A stretch of 64,000 nucleotides of DNA from Saccharopolyspora shandongensis. GTDB taxonomy: Bacteria > Actinomycetota > Actinomycetes > Mycobacteriales > Pseudonocardiaceae. Location of the stretch: the NCBI RefSeq assembly GCF_900106995.1, contig NZ_FNOK01000005.1, forward strand, positions 1 through 64,000. Reading direction: 5' to 3'. The translations under genes and the position numbers were made by a program. The notes below the pieces were generated by a model. It saw nothing but the letters and a program-made list of their open reading frames with translations. It was not told where the DNA came from and ran no database searches. Below are positions 8,292-15,370 of the stretch, piece after piece (the first letter of the stretch is position 1; each line of letters opens with the position of its first letter).

Positions 8292-9304
8292 CGTGATACC
8301 TCTCCGGAACCTCTGGCGAGCAGCCGAGTGGGAACGACCAGGCGACGTGGCGGCGTGCGGTCGCCGTCCAGCCGTGCGAACAGCAGTTCTGCCGCCGACC
8401 GGCCCAGCGCCCAGGTGTCGTGGGTGATCACGCTGATCGGCGGGTCGAGGAGGTCGGCGAGCTCGAAGTCGTCGAAGCCGACGAGCGCCGGCCGACGTGG
8501 TCGACCGGCCAGCGCGCGCAGTGCCTGCACGGTGATCCGGTTGTTGCCGGTCACCAGCGCGGTCGCGCGCTGCAGCGTGGCGCGCAGCGCCTGCGCCACC
8601 GACTCGTCGGTGTGCGGCCCCATCAGGACCAGGTCGGGGGAGAACGGGACACCGGCCTGCGCGCAGCCTTCCCGGAAGCCGCGCAGTCGCTCGGCGGCCG
8701 TGTGGATCTCCGGTGCGTCGCCGAGGAAAGCGATGTCGCGGTGCCCGTGCTCGGCCAGGTGGCGGGCGGCGAGCGCGGTGCCGCCGGCGTTGTCGATCAG
8801 CACGGTGTCGGCGTCGAGGTTGCCCGGCGGCCGGTCCACGAACACCACCGGCGTCCCGGCGTTGATCTCGTGCGCGATGTACCCGTGCTGGTGACCGGCG
8901 GGAACCACGATCAGCCCGTCGACGCGGCGCGCGCAGAACTCCAGCACCAGCTCGCGTTCCCGCGCCGGGTCCTCATCGGACGAACCGGTCAGCACCTGCT
9001 TGCCCTGCATCCGCGCGACTTCCTCGACCGCGCGGGTCAGCACCGAGTAGAACGGGTTGGCCAGGTCTTCCAGGACCAGGCCCAGCGTGCCGGTTCCGGT
9101 GCCGCGGCGGAGGTTGCGGGCGCTGAGGTTGCGGCGGAACCCGAGCTGGTCGATGGCGGCCAGCACCCGCTCCGCGGTCGCCGGGTGGACGCCGCTCTCG
9201 GCGTTGACGACCCGCGAAACGGTCTTGATGCTCACGCCCGCCAGCCGCGCCACGTCGTTCATCGTGGCGCGCCGGACGTTCCCGGACTCAGACAACGTTG
9301 TCAT
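8288..9304 (-). CDS. LacI-family transcriptional regulator of the mannose locus
   Basis: 338 residues: an N-terminal LacI helix-turn-helix (MNDVARLAGVSIKTVSRVVN), the hinge helix (FRRNLSARNLRRG) and a periplasmic-binding-like sensor domain (GLVLEDLANPFYSVLTRAVEE onward). First gene of the operon with the isomerase and transporter. ATG at 9304 is chosen; an in-frame ATG at 9316 would add four residues. A perfect palindrome GACAACGTTGTC covers this start, consistent with autorepression, and a near-identical site precedes the divergent GH47 gene. Sugar effector is inferred, probably mannose-related. Confidence 0.93.
   Translation of the reverse strand: MTTLSESGNVRRATMNDVARLAGVSIKTVSRVVNAESGVHPATAERVLAAIDQLGFRRNLSARNLRRGTGTGTLGLVLEDLANPFYSVLTRAVEEVARMQGKQVLTGSSDEDPARERELVLEFCARRVDGLIVVPAGHQHGYIAHEINAGTPVVFVDRPPGNLDADTVLIDNAGGTALAARHLAEHGHRDIAFLGDAPEIHTAAERLRGFREGCAQAGVPFSPDLVLMGPHTDESVAQALRATLQRATALVTGNNRITVQALRALAGRPRRPALVGFDDFELADLLDPPISVITHDTWALGRSAAELLFARLDGDRTPPRRLVVPTRLLARGSGEVSR
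9291..9302. promoter_or_regulatory. LacI-type operator candidate at the regulator start
   Basis: Perfect 12-bp palindrome GACAACGTTGTC. The central CG flanked by symmetric half-sites is the usual architecture for LacI-family operators. It overlaps the first codons of the regulator gene. The site at 9729-9740 differs only at one central base. Confidence 0.6.
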
Positions 9305-9428
9305 GATGGGCGGCATTGGATCGCAGCCCCTCGTCGCCTGTCAATGCAACCGCCCGGATCTGACTACACCTGGCCCCGCGACATCCGCTGATCGGCCCAA
9401 CCCCATCCCCGGCGTTCCGGGGGTGGGA

Positions 9429-9559
9429 TGACAGGAAGGTTCCCATGCTCGCGCCCGCCGATCCCGGCCCGCGCGACCCGCCGACCCGGCCGATCGGTGA
9501 CAGGAAGGTTCCCATCCTGCGGTTTTCCGGCCCGGGGTGACAGGAAGGTTCCCATGCTC
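9429..9559 (-). repeat. Dispersed 23-bp repeat, cluster B (3 copies, same direction)
   Basis: Copies at 9429-9450, 9497-9519 and 9537-9559, reading TGACAGGAAGGTTCCCAT then GCTC (second copy CCTG) on the plus strand, opposite to cluster A. Steps are 68 and 40 bases. They lie in the gap between the divergent LacI regulator and GH47 mannosidase, between the two operator-like palindromes. Confidence 0.92.
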
Positions 9560-9728
9560 GCGCCGGAACCCGGGGCCGGCGGGTCGTTGTCGCGGCCGCG
9601 CGGGTCAAGTCGTCGGGCGGCGGTATTCGGCGCGGCCGAACGCCGCCCCACGGTGTCGAAAACGGACAAGAACGGCGATCCGCATTGACCTCCGCGGCGT
9701 CTCCGACGACGGTGAACCGGCCCGGCTT

Positions 9729-9740
9729 GACAAGGTTGTC
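9729..9740. promoter_or_regulatory. LacI-type operator candidate upstream of the GH47 gene
   Basis: GACAAGGTTGTC, 16 bases before the GH47 start codon and just before its ribosome binding site. It matches the palindrome at 9291-9302 in 11 of 12 bases, so the same regulator probably controls both divergent units. Confidence 0.6.
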
Positions 9741-9756
9741 CAGTGAGGAGGCGGCG

Positions 9757-11163
9757 ATGCCCCGAAGCATCCCCAGGAGATCCGCGCTGCGTTTGTTCGG
9801 TGGCGCGGCCGTTGCCGGCGGGCTGCTCGCCGCGTCGCCGGCGGTGGCGTCGGGGGCGCCGGCCCGGCGGAACTGGAAGCCGGTTGCCGAGGCCGTCCGC
9901 CGCGAATTCCTGTGGGCATGGCAGCACTACGTCGAGCGGGCCATGGGCGCCGACCACATCAAGCCGATCTCCGGCGGCCGGGAGGACTTCTTCGTCGAGG
10001 GCCACTCCATCGGGCTGAGCCTCGTCGAGGCGATCGACACGTTGTGGCTGATGGAAGCCGACTCGGAAGTCGAGCGCGCCGTGCAGTGGATCAAGGGGAA
10101 CCTGCGCTTCGACGTCGATGCGCCGTTTCAGGTGTTCGAGACCAACATCCGGATGGTCGGCGGGCTCGCCGCCGCGTACCACTGCACCGGTGAGCAGCGG
10201 CTGCTCGAGCTGGCCGTCGACGTGGCGGACCGGCTGCTCCCGGCCTTCACCGAATCCCCGACCGGCCTGCCCTACCGCTACGTGAACCTGGCGACCGGGG
10301 CGGTCAGCCGGCCGGAGACCAACATCGTCGAGGTCGGCACCTACATCGCCGAGTTCGGGATCCTCTCGGAGTGGACCGGCGACCGGCGCTACTTCGACCT
10401 CGCCAAGCAGGCCATGCGGGTCGTCTACGACAAGCGCACCGAACTCGGCCTGCTGCCGCACGACATCCACGCCGAATCCGGCGAGTGGCGGAACCGCCAG
10501 GCCACCGTCGGCCCGCCGGGCGACTCCTACTACGAGTACCTGTGGGACGGCTACGCGCTGTTCGGCGACGAAGAACTCCGGCAGTGGTACGACGCGCTCA
10601 CCGACGCGATCCTCGCCCACCAGGCCGAACGCCACCAGAACATGCTGTGGTTCCCGCAAGTCGACGCGTTCACGGGAGAAGTCCTCAGCCACGAGCAGAG
10701 CGTGCTCGCCGCGTTCTACGCCGGTCTGCTCGGCGAATCCGGCCGCGTCGCAGAGGGTCGCGCCTACCACGACGCGTTCAACACCGTGCAGGACGAGTTC
10801 GGGGTGATCCCGACCTCTGTGGACTGCTCGACGATGTCGGCGAGCGACCGGAGCAACGCGTTGCGCCCCGAGTTCGCGGACTCGGCGCTCGTGCTCTGGC
10901 TGGAAACCGGCGACGAGATCTTCCGCGAACGCGCGAACGTCCACTTCGATCACATGGTGAAGACGTCGAAGGCGAAGTACGGCTTCGCCGCCCTCGCCGA
11001 CGTCACGGCGAAGCCGCCGTCGCAGGAGGACACCTGTCCGGGCTACTGGTGGTCCGAGCAGATGAAGTACTACTGGCTGCTCTTCTCAGACACCCCGCGC
11101 TTCGACTACCGGAACAACTACCTGAGCACCGAAGCGAACCTCCTCCGCGGAGCCCGCCGCTGA
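9757..11163 (+). CDS. Secreted GH47-family alpha-mannosidase
   Basis: 468-residue glycoside hydrolase family 47 (class I alpha-1,2-mannosidase) enzyme, a family found mostly in eukaryotic N-glycan trimming and sparse in bacteria. The N-terminus RRSALRLFGG...ASPAVASGA is a Tat export signal. Family motifs appear in order: EAIDTLWLM, VFETNIRMVGG (candidate acid Glu128), PPGDSYYEYL (Asp256), LRPEFADSALVLW (Glu372) and the C-terminal LSTEANLL (calcium-ligand Thr458 position). ATG at 9757 follows GAGGAGG; longer in-frame starts would precede the signal peptide and are rejected. Divergent from the LacI/isomerase/transporter operon, implying extracellular release of mannose from glycans or mannans. 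Catalytic residue assignments are by motif position. Confidence 0.88.
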   Translation: MPRSIPRRSALRLFGGAAVAGGLLAASPAVASGAPARRNWKPVAEAVRREFLWAWQHYVERAMGADHIKPISGGREDFFVEGHSIGLSLVEAIDTLWLMEADSEVERAVQWIKGNLRFDVDAPFQVFETNIRMVGGLAAAYHCTGEQRLLELAVDVADRLLPAFTESPTGLPYRYVNLATGAVSRPETNIVEVGTYIAEFGILSEWTGDRRYFDLAKQAMRVVYDKRTELGLLPHDIHAESGEWRNRQATVGPPGDSYYEYLWDGYALFGDEELRQWYDALTDAILAHQAERHQNMLWFPQVDAFTGEVLSHEQSVLAAFYAGLLGESGRVAEGRAYHDAFNTVQDEFGVIPTSVDCSTMSASDRSNALRPEFADSALVLWLETGDEIFRERANVHFDHMVKTSKAKYGFAALADVTAKPPSQEDTCPGYWWSEQMKYYWLLFSDTPRFDYRNNYLSTEANLLRGARR

Positions 11164-11171
11164 CGCAGGGA

Positions 11172-11225
11172 TGACAGGAAGGTTCCCATGCTCCCGGCCG
11201 GTGGAGCATGGGAACCTTCCTGTCA
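11172..11225. terminator. Inverted pair of the 23-bp repeat forming a 22-bp hairpin (cluster C)
   Basis: Two repeat copies face each other: 11172-11193 (TGACAGGAAGGTTCCCAT then GCTC) and 11204-11225 as its exact reverse complement, with a 10-base loop. The 22-bp stem is perfect and starts 8 bases after the GH47 stop. It could act as a transcription terminator or mRNA 3' stabiliser before cutA, although there is no U-tract. Confidence 0.75.
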
Positions 11226-11249
11226 CCAGCCGCTGGCTACGCTGGGCGG

Positions 11250-11585
11250 ATGGCTGATCATGTGCAGGTCGTGACCACCACCGACTCCGAGCAGGCGGCC
11301 GCCGAGCTGGCCCGCGGCATCGTCGAGGCGCGGCTGGGGGCGTGCGTTCAGGTCGTGCCGATCCGCAGCTTCTACGTGTGGGAGGGCGCCGCCCAGGACG
11401 ATGCCGAGTGGCAGCTGCAGATCAAGACCTCGGCCGGGCGGCTCCCGGAACTCGTCGAGCACCTCAGGGCGAACCACGGCTACGACGTGCCGGAGATCAT
11501 CGCCACCCCGATCGTCGGCGGCAACCCCGCCTACCTGGCCTGGGTCGACGACCAGACCGTTCGTAGCGGACCGGGATCGGTGTGA
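11250..11585 (+). CDS. cutA: Divalent-cation tolerance protein CutA
   Basis: 111 residues, the usual size of the trimeric CutA1 fold. The core RLGACVQVVPIRSFYVWEG, the region DDAEWQLQIKTSAGRLPEL and the final YDVPEIIATPIVGGNPAYLAWV are diagnostic. CutA was linked to copper tolerance in E. coli, but its biochemical role remains unclear; it is cytoplasmic here. Start ATG at 11250, 24 bases after the repeat hairpin. A DUF3817 membrane gene follows 57 bases downstream in the same direction. Confidence 0.92.
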   Translation: MADHVQVVTTTDSEQAAAELARGIVEARLGACVQVVPIRSFYVWEGAAQDDAEWQLQIKTSAGRLPELVEHLRANHGYDVPEIIATPIVGGNPAYLAWVDDQTVRSGPGSV

Positions 11586-11642
11586 TCGGCGACACCCGGC
11601 ACACTCGCAGAGGAGTGCCGTTGGAACGGAAGTGGGTTTGAC

Positions 11643-12002
11643 GTGCCGCGTACGTATGCCGGGTGGTTCCGGGTGGTTGCGATCGCCGAGGCGTTCTCGT
11701 GGGTCGGACTGCTGGTGGCGATGGCGTTCAAGTACGGCTTTCAGCAGCCGCTGGGCGTGACGGTCATGGGCTGGGTCCACGGGCTGGTCTTCACCGCCTA
11801 CGTGGTGACCTGTCTCGTCGTGTTCAGCCCGCTGCGCTGGCGGTTCGGGGTGCTGGTGCTGGCGCTGGTGGCGTCGATCCCGCCGCTGGCGTCGGTGTGG
11901 TTCGAGCGCTGGGCGAACCGGCGCGGGCTGCTGGCCGAATCGGACTCCGACGAGCCGACGTTCTGGGGCCGCGTCCGCTACGCGCTGCGCGAGCTGAACT
12001 GA
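11643..12002 (+). CDS. DUF3817-family small membrane protein
   Basis: 119 residues with three hydrophobic helices (about residues 6-26, 40-63 and 68-88) and a charged C-terminal tail. The pattern FRVVAIAEAFSWVGLL ... GWVHGLVFTAYVVTCL ... SIPPLASVWFERW fits DUF3817 integral membrane proteins of unknown function, common in actinobacteria. Starts at GTG 11643. It converges on the MarR gene with a 1-base gap between ends. Confidence 0.85.
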   Translation: MPRTYAGWFRVVAIAEAFSWVGLLVAMAFKYGFQQPLGVTVMGWVHGLVFTAYVVTCLVVFSPLRWRFGVLVLALVASIPPLASVWFERWANRRGLLAESDSDEPTFWGRVRYALRELN

Positions 12003-12003
12003 C

Positions 12004-12504
12004 TTAGAAGTCCCCGGCGGCGTGCCGCACCTTGCCCAGCAGCTCGGTGAGCTGCTGGGTCTGCCGCTCGGTGATGCCGCGCAGCCCGAAGTCGATCTCC
12101 GTGACCGACTCGGTCGCCTTCTTCATCAGGTCCCGGCCGTCCTCGGTGATCTCCACCAGGGTGGTGCGCCGGTCCGTGGGGTGCGGCACCCGCCGGACCA
12201 GGCCGTCCTGCTCCAGCCGGTCGACGATGTTGGTGACGCTGGTCGGGTGCAGTTGCAGCCGGTCGCCCATGACGCGCATCGGGAGGCTGCCGCGCCGCGA
12301 GAAGCTCAGCAGCACGAGCGCCTCGTACCGGGCGAACGTCAGGTTGTGCGGTCGCAGTGCGCCGTCGACCGCCGATTGCAGGATCTGCTGGACCCGCATC
12401 ACGCTCGTCACCGCGGCCATCGTCGTCGACGGGCCTACCCGGTCGGCCCAGATCTCGGCCGCGCGAGCGATTGGGTCGAAGGGCAGTGGACTACGGGTGC
12501 TCAT
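12004..12504 (-). CDS. MarR-family transcriptional regulator
   Basis: 166 residues with a winged helix: LTFARYEALVLL, DRLQLHPTSVTNIVDRLEQDGLVRR as recognition helix and DRRTTLVEITEDGRDLM as the wing. A 45-residue N-terminal stretch precedes the domain. Target genes are not evident; the divergent neighbour at 12646 is a candidate. Ligand unknown. Confidence 0.92.
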   Translation of the reverse strand: MSTRSPLPFDPIARAAEIWADRVGPSTTMAAVTSVMRVQQILQSAVDGALRPHNLTFARYEALVLLSFSRRGSLPMRVMGDRLQLHPTSVTNIVDRLEQDGLVRRVPHPTDRRTTLVEITEDGRDLMKKATESVTEIDFGLRGITERQTQQLTELLGKVRHAAGDF

Positions 12505-12645
12505 GGTGTTCGACGCTAGCAGCGGTTACCGACGAGTTGGTGGCTGTGGTGCAGGTCGGGCGAAATCAGGAGGACCGCGCCGCTGCCCGAGCATGATCGT
12601 GGTGACCGGTGGACCACGCCGCCGGTCTGGAATGGAGGAGCAGAC

Positions 12646-12948
12646 GTGCTAGTTGCGTTCAGCGTCGCGCCGAGCGGGGCCGGGGACAGCGACAGTGTCA
12701 GCGAGGCGGTCGCCGCCGCGGTGAAGGTGGTGCGGGAGTCCGGGCTGCCGCACGAGACGACCTCGATGTTCACCACGATCGAAGGCGAGTGGGACGAGGT
12801 GATGGACGTCGTGAAGCGGGCCACCGAGGCCGCTTCGGCGAACGCGCCGCGCACCAGCCTCGTGCTCAAGGCGGACATCCGGCCGGGGCACAGTGACCAG
12901 CTGCACTCGAAGGTGCGGCGGGTCGAGGAGCACTTGCGCGGGGAGTAG
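12646..12948 (+). CDS. Thiamine-binding protein (MTH1187/YkoF-like)
   Basis: 100-residue ferredoxin-like protein starting VLVAFSVAPSGAGDSDSVSEAV and containing GLPHETTSMFTTIEGEWDEVMDVVKRA, the pattern of the MTH1187/YkoF thiamine-binding family. Members bind thiamine or its precursor and may scavenge or sense it. Start GTG at 12646 with GGAGGAG ten bases upstream. Divergent from the MarR regulator and followed by a strong hairpin terminator. Confidence 0.82.
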   Translation: MLVAFSVAPSGAGDSDSVSEAVAAAVKVVRESGLPHETTSMFTTIEGEWDEVMDVVKRATEAASANAPRTSLVLKADIRPGHSDQLHSKVRRVEEHLRGE

Positions 12949-12959
12949 GCGCAGCAAAA

Positions 12960-12990
12960 GACCGGGGGCGGCGTGCAGCCGCCCCCGGTC
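12960..12990. terminator. Bidirectional terminator
   Basis: Perfect 13-bp stem GACCGGGGGCGGC / GCCGCCCCCGGTC with a 5-base loop, between convergent genes. On the minus strand it is followed by CTTTTGC, so it is best placed as the terminator of the chaplin-like gene. Confidence 0.85.
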
Positions 12991-13006
12991 CGGCGCTTTG
13001 AATGCG

Positions 13007-13261
13007 TCAGCCCTTGGGGTGGTCCACGATCGGCGCGTTGACGCAGTTGTTGGCCTGCGGAGACAGGACCGGCACGACAACACCGATGGCGGCACCGACG
13101 TTGTTGCCGCACGCCTGCACCGGAGCGATGCTGATGTTGTTGTCGTCGACCGCGTTGATGCCGTCGTTCTCGGCGCTGTCCGCGAACGCGGCGGTGCCGA
13201 GGGTCAGGACACCGAGGGTGGCGGCACCGGCGACGCCGGCAACACGGGTAGTAATACGCAC
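13007..13261 (-). CDS. Chaplin-like small secreted protein
   Basis: 84 residues with a Sec signal peptide ending near AFA-DS (residue 27). The mature 57 residues are short, neutral and rich in Asn, Val and Ala, with two cysteines (51 and 73) in the contexts QACGNNVG and NNCVN. This resembles the Cys...Cys, Asn/Val-rich layout of chaplins, the amyloid-forming surface proteins of aerial actinomycetes, but spacing and sequence are not a clear match. A disulphide-linked surface or hydrophobin-like role is an inference. A 289-bp upstream gap suggests developmental regulation. Confidence 0.7.
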   Translation of the reverse strand: MRITTRVAGVAGAATLGVLTLGTAAFADSAENDGINAVDDNNISIAPVQACGNNVGAAIGVVVPVLSPQANNCVNAPIVDHPKG

Positions 13262-13550
13262 TGATTCGTACCTCTCGTTGAACTACTGGCTGAGGGTCCC
13301 CCATATGGGGCCCCGCAGACCCGTGAGAAAACAACCGTCACTCGCGGGCTCCGTTTCCGCTTCGGTGATCAAAGCCGCCGAGCCTTAGGGGTGAACCCGC
13401 TTTGCCACCTGTTCGAGCGACATTTCCTCACTACTTCGGTTTGATCTCGGGCGCTATCGGCGTGTCGGTTCTGGACGTGCGGTTTCGCGGGCCGCGGAAG
13501 ATCTGCCGCCCAGCGACCACGCGACCGGCAGGACGTGTCAGGATGGAGGC
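13262..13550. promoter_or_regulatory. Divergent regulatory gap with a 12-bp palindrome
   Basis: 289 bases between the divergent chaplin-like and thioredoxin-like genes. It contains a perfect palindrome CCCCATATGGGG at 13299-13310, about 40 bases from the chaplin-like start, which could be an operator for that gene. I cannot identify -10/-35 boxes with confidence. Confidence 0.45.
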
Positions 13551-14516
13551 GTGACGAGGCCGGATCCACGCCAGCAAGCAGCAGCGATGTCCGCCGCGAT
13601 GGCGGGCGCAGTCGACCTGTCGGCCCTGAAGAACCGGGCCGACGCCACCGCCCGGGCGGCCAGCCAGGCACCCGCCAACGGCGATGCCCCCGCAGCGCCG
13701 GCCGGCGCTGCGGTCATCGAAGTCACCGAGGCCACCTTCCAGGCCGAGGTCGTCGAGCGGTCGCTGCAGGTGCCCGTGGTCGTCGACCTGTGGGCGACGT
13801 GGTGCGGACCGTGCAAGCAGCTGTCGCCGGTGCTGGAGCGGCTCGCCCAGGAGAGCAACGGCGCCTGGGTCCTGGCCAAGGTCGACGTCGACGCGAACCC
13901 GCGCATCGCGCAGCTCTTCCAGGTGCAGTCGGTGCCCACGGTGATCGCCATCGCCGGCGGTCAGCCCGTGGACGCCTTCGCCGGGGCCCAGCCGGAACCG
14001 CAGATCCGGCAGTGGATCGACTCGCTGCTGAACGCCCTGCGCGACCAGCTGCCCGGCATCCGCGCGGCAGAGGAGGGCGTCGAGCCCGACGCCGAGGAGG
14101 AGCCCGAGGACCTGCGGTTCACCGCCGCCGAGGACGCGCTGGAGCGCGGCGACTACGCCGCCGCCGAAGACGCCTACCAGAAGATCCTCGACAGCGAGCC
14201 GAACAACGAGCAGGCCAAGGCCGCGCTGACGCAGGTCCGCTTCATCGCCCGTGCCGAACAGGCCGACCCGGCCGCGATCGAGCGGGCCGACGCGGCCCCC
14301 GACGACATCGACGCGCAGCTCGCCGCCGCCGACGCGGAGGTCGCCATCGGCCGGGTGGCCGAGGGGTTCGACCGGCTGGTCCGCGCGATCAAGCGCACCT
14401 CCGGCGACGACCGGGACCGGATCCGCCGGCACCTGATCGAGATGTTCGAGGTCTTCCCCGAGGGCGACGACCGGGTCGTCGCGGCTCGCCGGGCGCTGGC
14501 CAGCGCCCTGTTCTGA
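13551..14516 (+). CDS. Thioredoxin/TPR co-chaperone (YbbN/CnoX-like)
   Basis: 321 residues. A 55-residue Ala-rich N-terminal region precedes a thioredoxin domain (about 58-165) with an intact active site [19 protein letters not shown] and the cis-proline [11 protein letters not shown]. An acidic linker leads to a C-terminal TPR-like region ([24 protein letters not shown]). This arrangement matches YbbN/CnoX, which protects proteins during oxidative stress and hands them to chaperones. Here both active-site cysteines are present, so it may be redox active. Starts at GTG 13551; followed by a strong hairpin. Confidence 0.9.
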   Translation: MTRPDPRQQAAAMSAAMAGAVDLSALKNRADATARAASQAPANGDAPAAPAGAAVIEVTEATFQAEVVERSLQVPVVVDLWATWCGPCKQLSPVLERLAQESNGAWVLAKVDVDANPRIAQLFQVQSVPTVIAIAGGQPVDAFAGAQPEPQIRQWIDSLLNALRDQLPGIRAAEEGVEPDAEEEPEDLRFTAAEDALERGDYAAAEDAYQKILDSEPNNEQAKAALTQVRFIARAEQADPAAIERADAAPDDIDAQLAAADAEVAIGRVAEGFDRLVRAIKRTSGDDRDRIRRHLIEMFEVFPEGDDRVVAARRALASALF

Positions 14517-14522
14517 GCGTTC

Positions 14523-14556
14523 CCGGGCGCCGATTTCGTGCGAAATCGGCGCCCGG
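14523..14556. terminator. Bidirectional terminator hairpin
   Basis: CCGGGCGCCGATTTCG pairs exactly with CGAAATCGGCGCCCGG across a 2-base centre (about 14 bp of real stem). It sits between the convergent thioredoxin-like and phosphatase genes. Confidence 0.88.
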
Positions 14557-14566
14557 TCTTCGCTCC

Positions 14567-15280
14567 CTAGGCGAGGAGCCTGTCGCGCAAGGCGGTCACG
14601 TCCGCGTCGGGAAGGCCGCCGGAACGCAGGTATGCCGCCATGTCCCGCGAGGTCACGGCCTCGTCGATGAGGCTGCCTGCCGTCGTGCCGTGCTCGCCGA
14701 TGATTTCTTCGATCTTCGGCGTGTCGTCGCCCAGGCCGACCCTGGCGCACAGCTCGGCGCGGCGGACGTGGCTGAGGGCGTAGTCATCTGCGATATCCGC
14801 TGGCTCGGCGCCGACCAGGGCGAGCAGCACGAGCACGATCAGGCCGGTGCGGTCCCGCCCGCCGCCGCAATGCACCAGCACGCCGCCCGGCTCTGCGCGG
14901 GCGATCGCTCCGCACACCTCCGCGGTGCGCTGCGGGAACCGGTCCAGGAACGCCCGGTAGTACAGCGGCGTGCAGGAGATTCCGCCGCCCCACCGGTCCC
15001 AGAACTCGGTATCGGAGTAATCGTCCAGCGGCAGGTGCACCGTCGTCAGCTCGGGCGGACGCGGTGCGGCGTCCGGATCCTGCTCGTCGTCCCCGGTCAG
15101 GTCGATGATCGTGCGGATGCCGTGCTGTTGAAGCGCCGACCACCCGGCCGCGGTCAGGGCCGCCGGGTCTTCCGAGCGGACTACCGCTCCCCAGCGGGTT
15201 GCCCGGTCCTCGCCGGCGCGGAGGCCGCCGAGATCCCGCGCGTTCAACAGGCCTTCCCAATCGAGAATCCGTTCCGTCAT
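14567..15280 (-). CDS. Tyrosine-protein phosphatase (IphP/PtpB-like)
   Basis: 237 residues. The P-loop LVHCGGGRDRTGLIVLVLL (nucleophile Cys, CX5R) near residue 142 and the N-terminal NARDLGGLRAGE are typical of the IphP/PtpB dual-specificity family. A C-terminal ALSHVRRAELCARVG ... VTSRDMAAYLRSGG region completes the domain. Hydrolyses phosphotyrosine, possibly also phosphoinositides. Start ATG at 15280 (MTERILDWEG). No signal peptide is visible, so cytoplasmic or non-classically exported. Confidence 0.9.
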   Translation of the reverse strand: MTERILDWEGLLNARDLGGLRAGEDRATRWGAVVRSEDPAALTAAGWSALQQHGIRTIIDLTGDDEQDPDAAPRPPELTTVHLPLDDYSDTEFWDRWGGGISCTPLYYRAFLDRFPQRTAEVCGAIARAEPGGVLVHCGGGRDRTGLIVLVLLALVGAEPADIADDYALSHVRRAELCARVGLGDDTPKIEEIIGEHGTTAGSLIDEAVTSRDMAAYLRSGGLPDADVTALRDRLLA

Positions 15281-15321
15281 ACCCGTGGGACGTGCGCGGC
15301 CGGTTCGGGTTGTGCGCAAGG

Positions 15322-15360
15322 AAAAAGCGGTGCCGCCCCGATCCGGGACGACACCGCCGC
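15322..15360 (-). terminator. Intrinsic terminator of the zinc-peptidase lipoprotein gene
   Basis: A hairpin with stems GCGGTG/CACCGC and CCCG/CGGG is followed on the minus strand by a run of five T residues. It lies 11 bases after the minus-strand gene ending at 15371. Confidence 0.75.
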
Positions 15361-15370
15361 TTCCGTCAGC

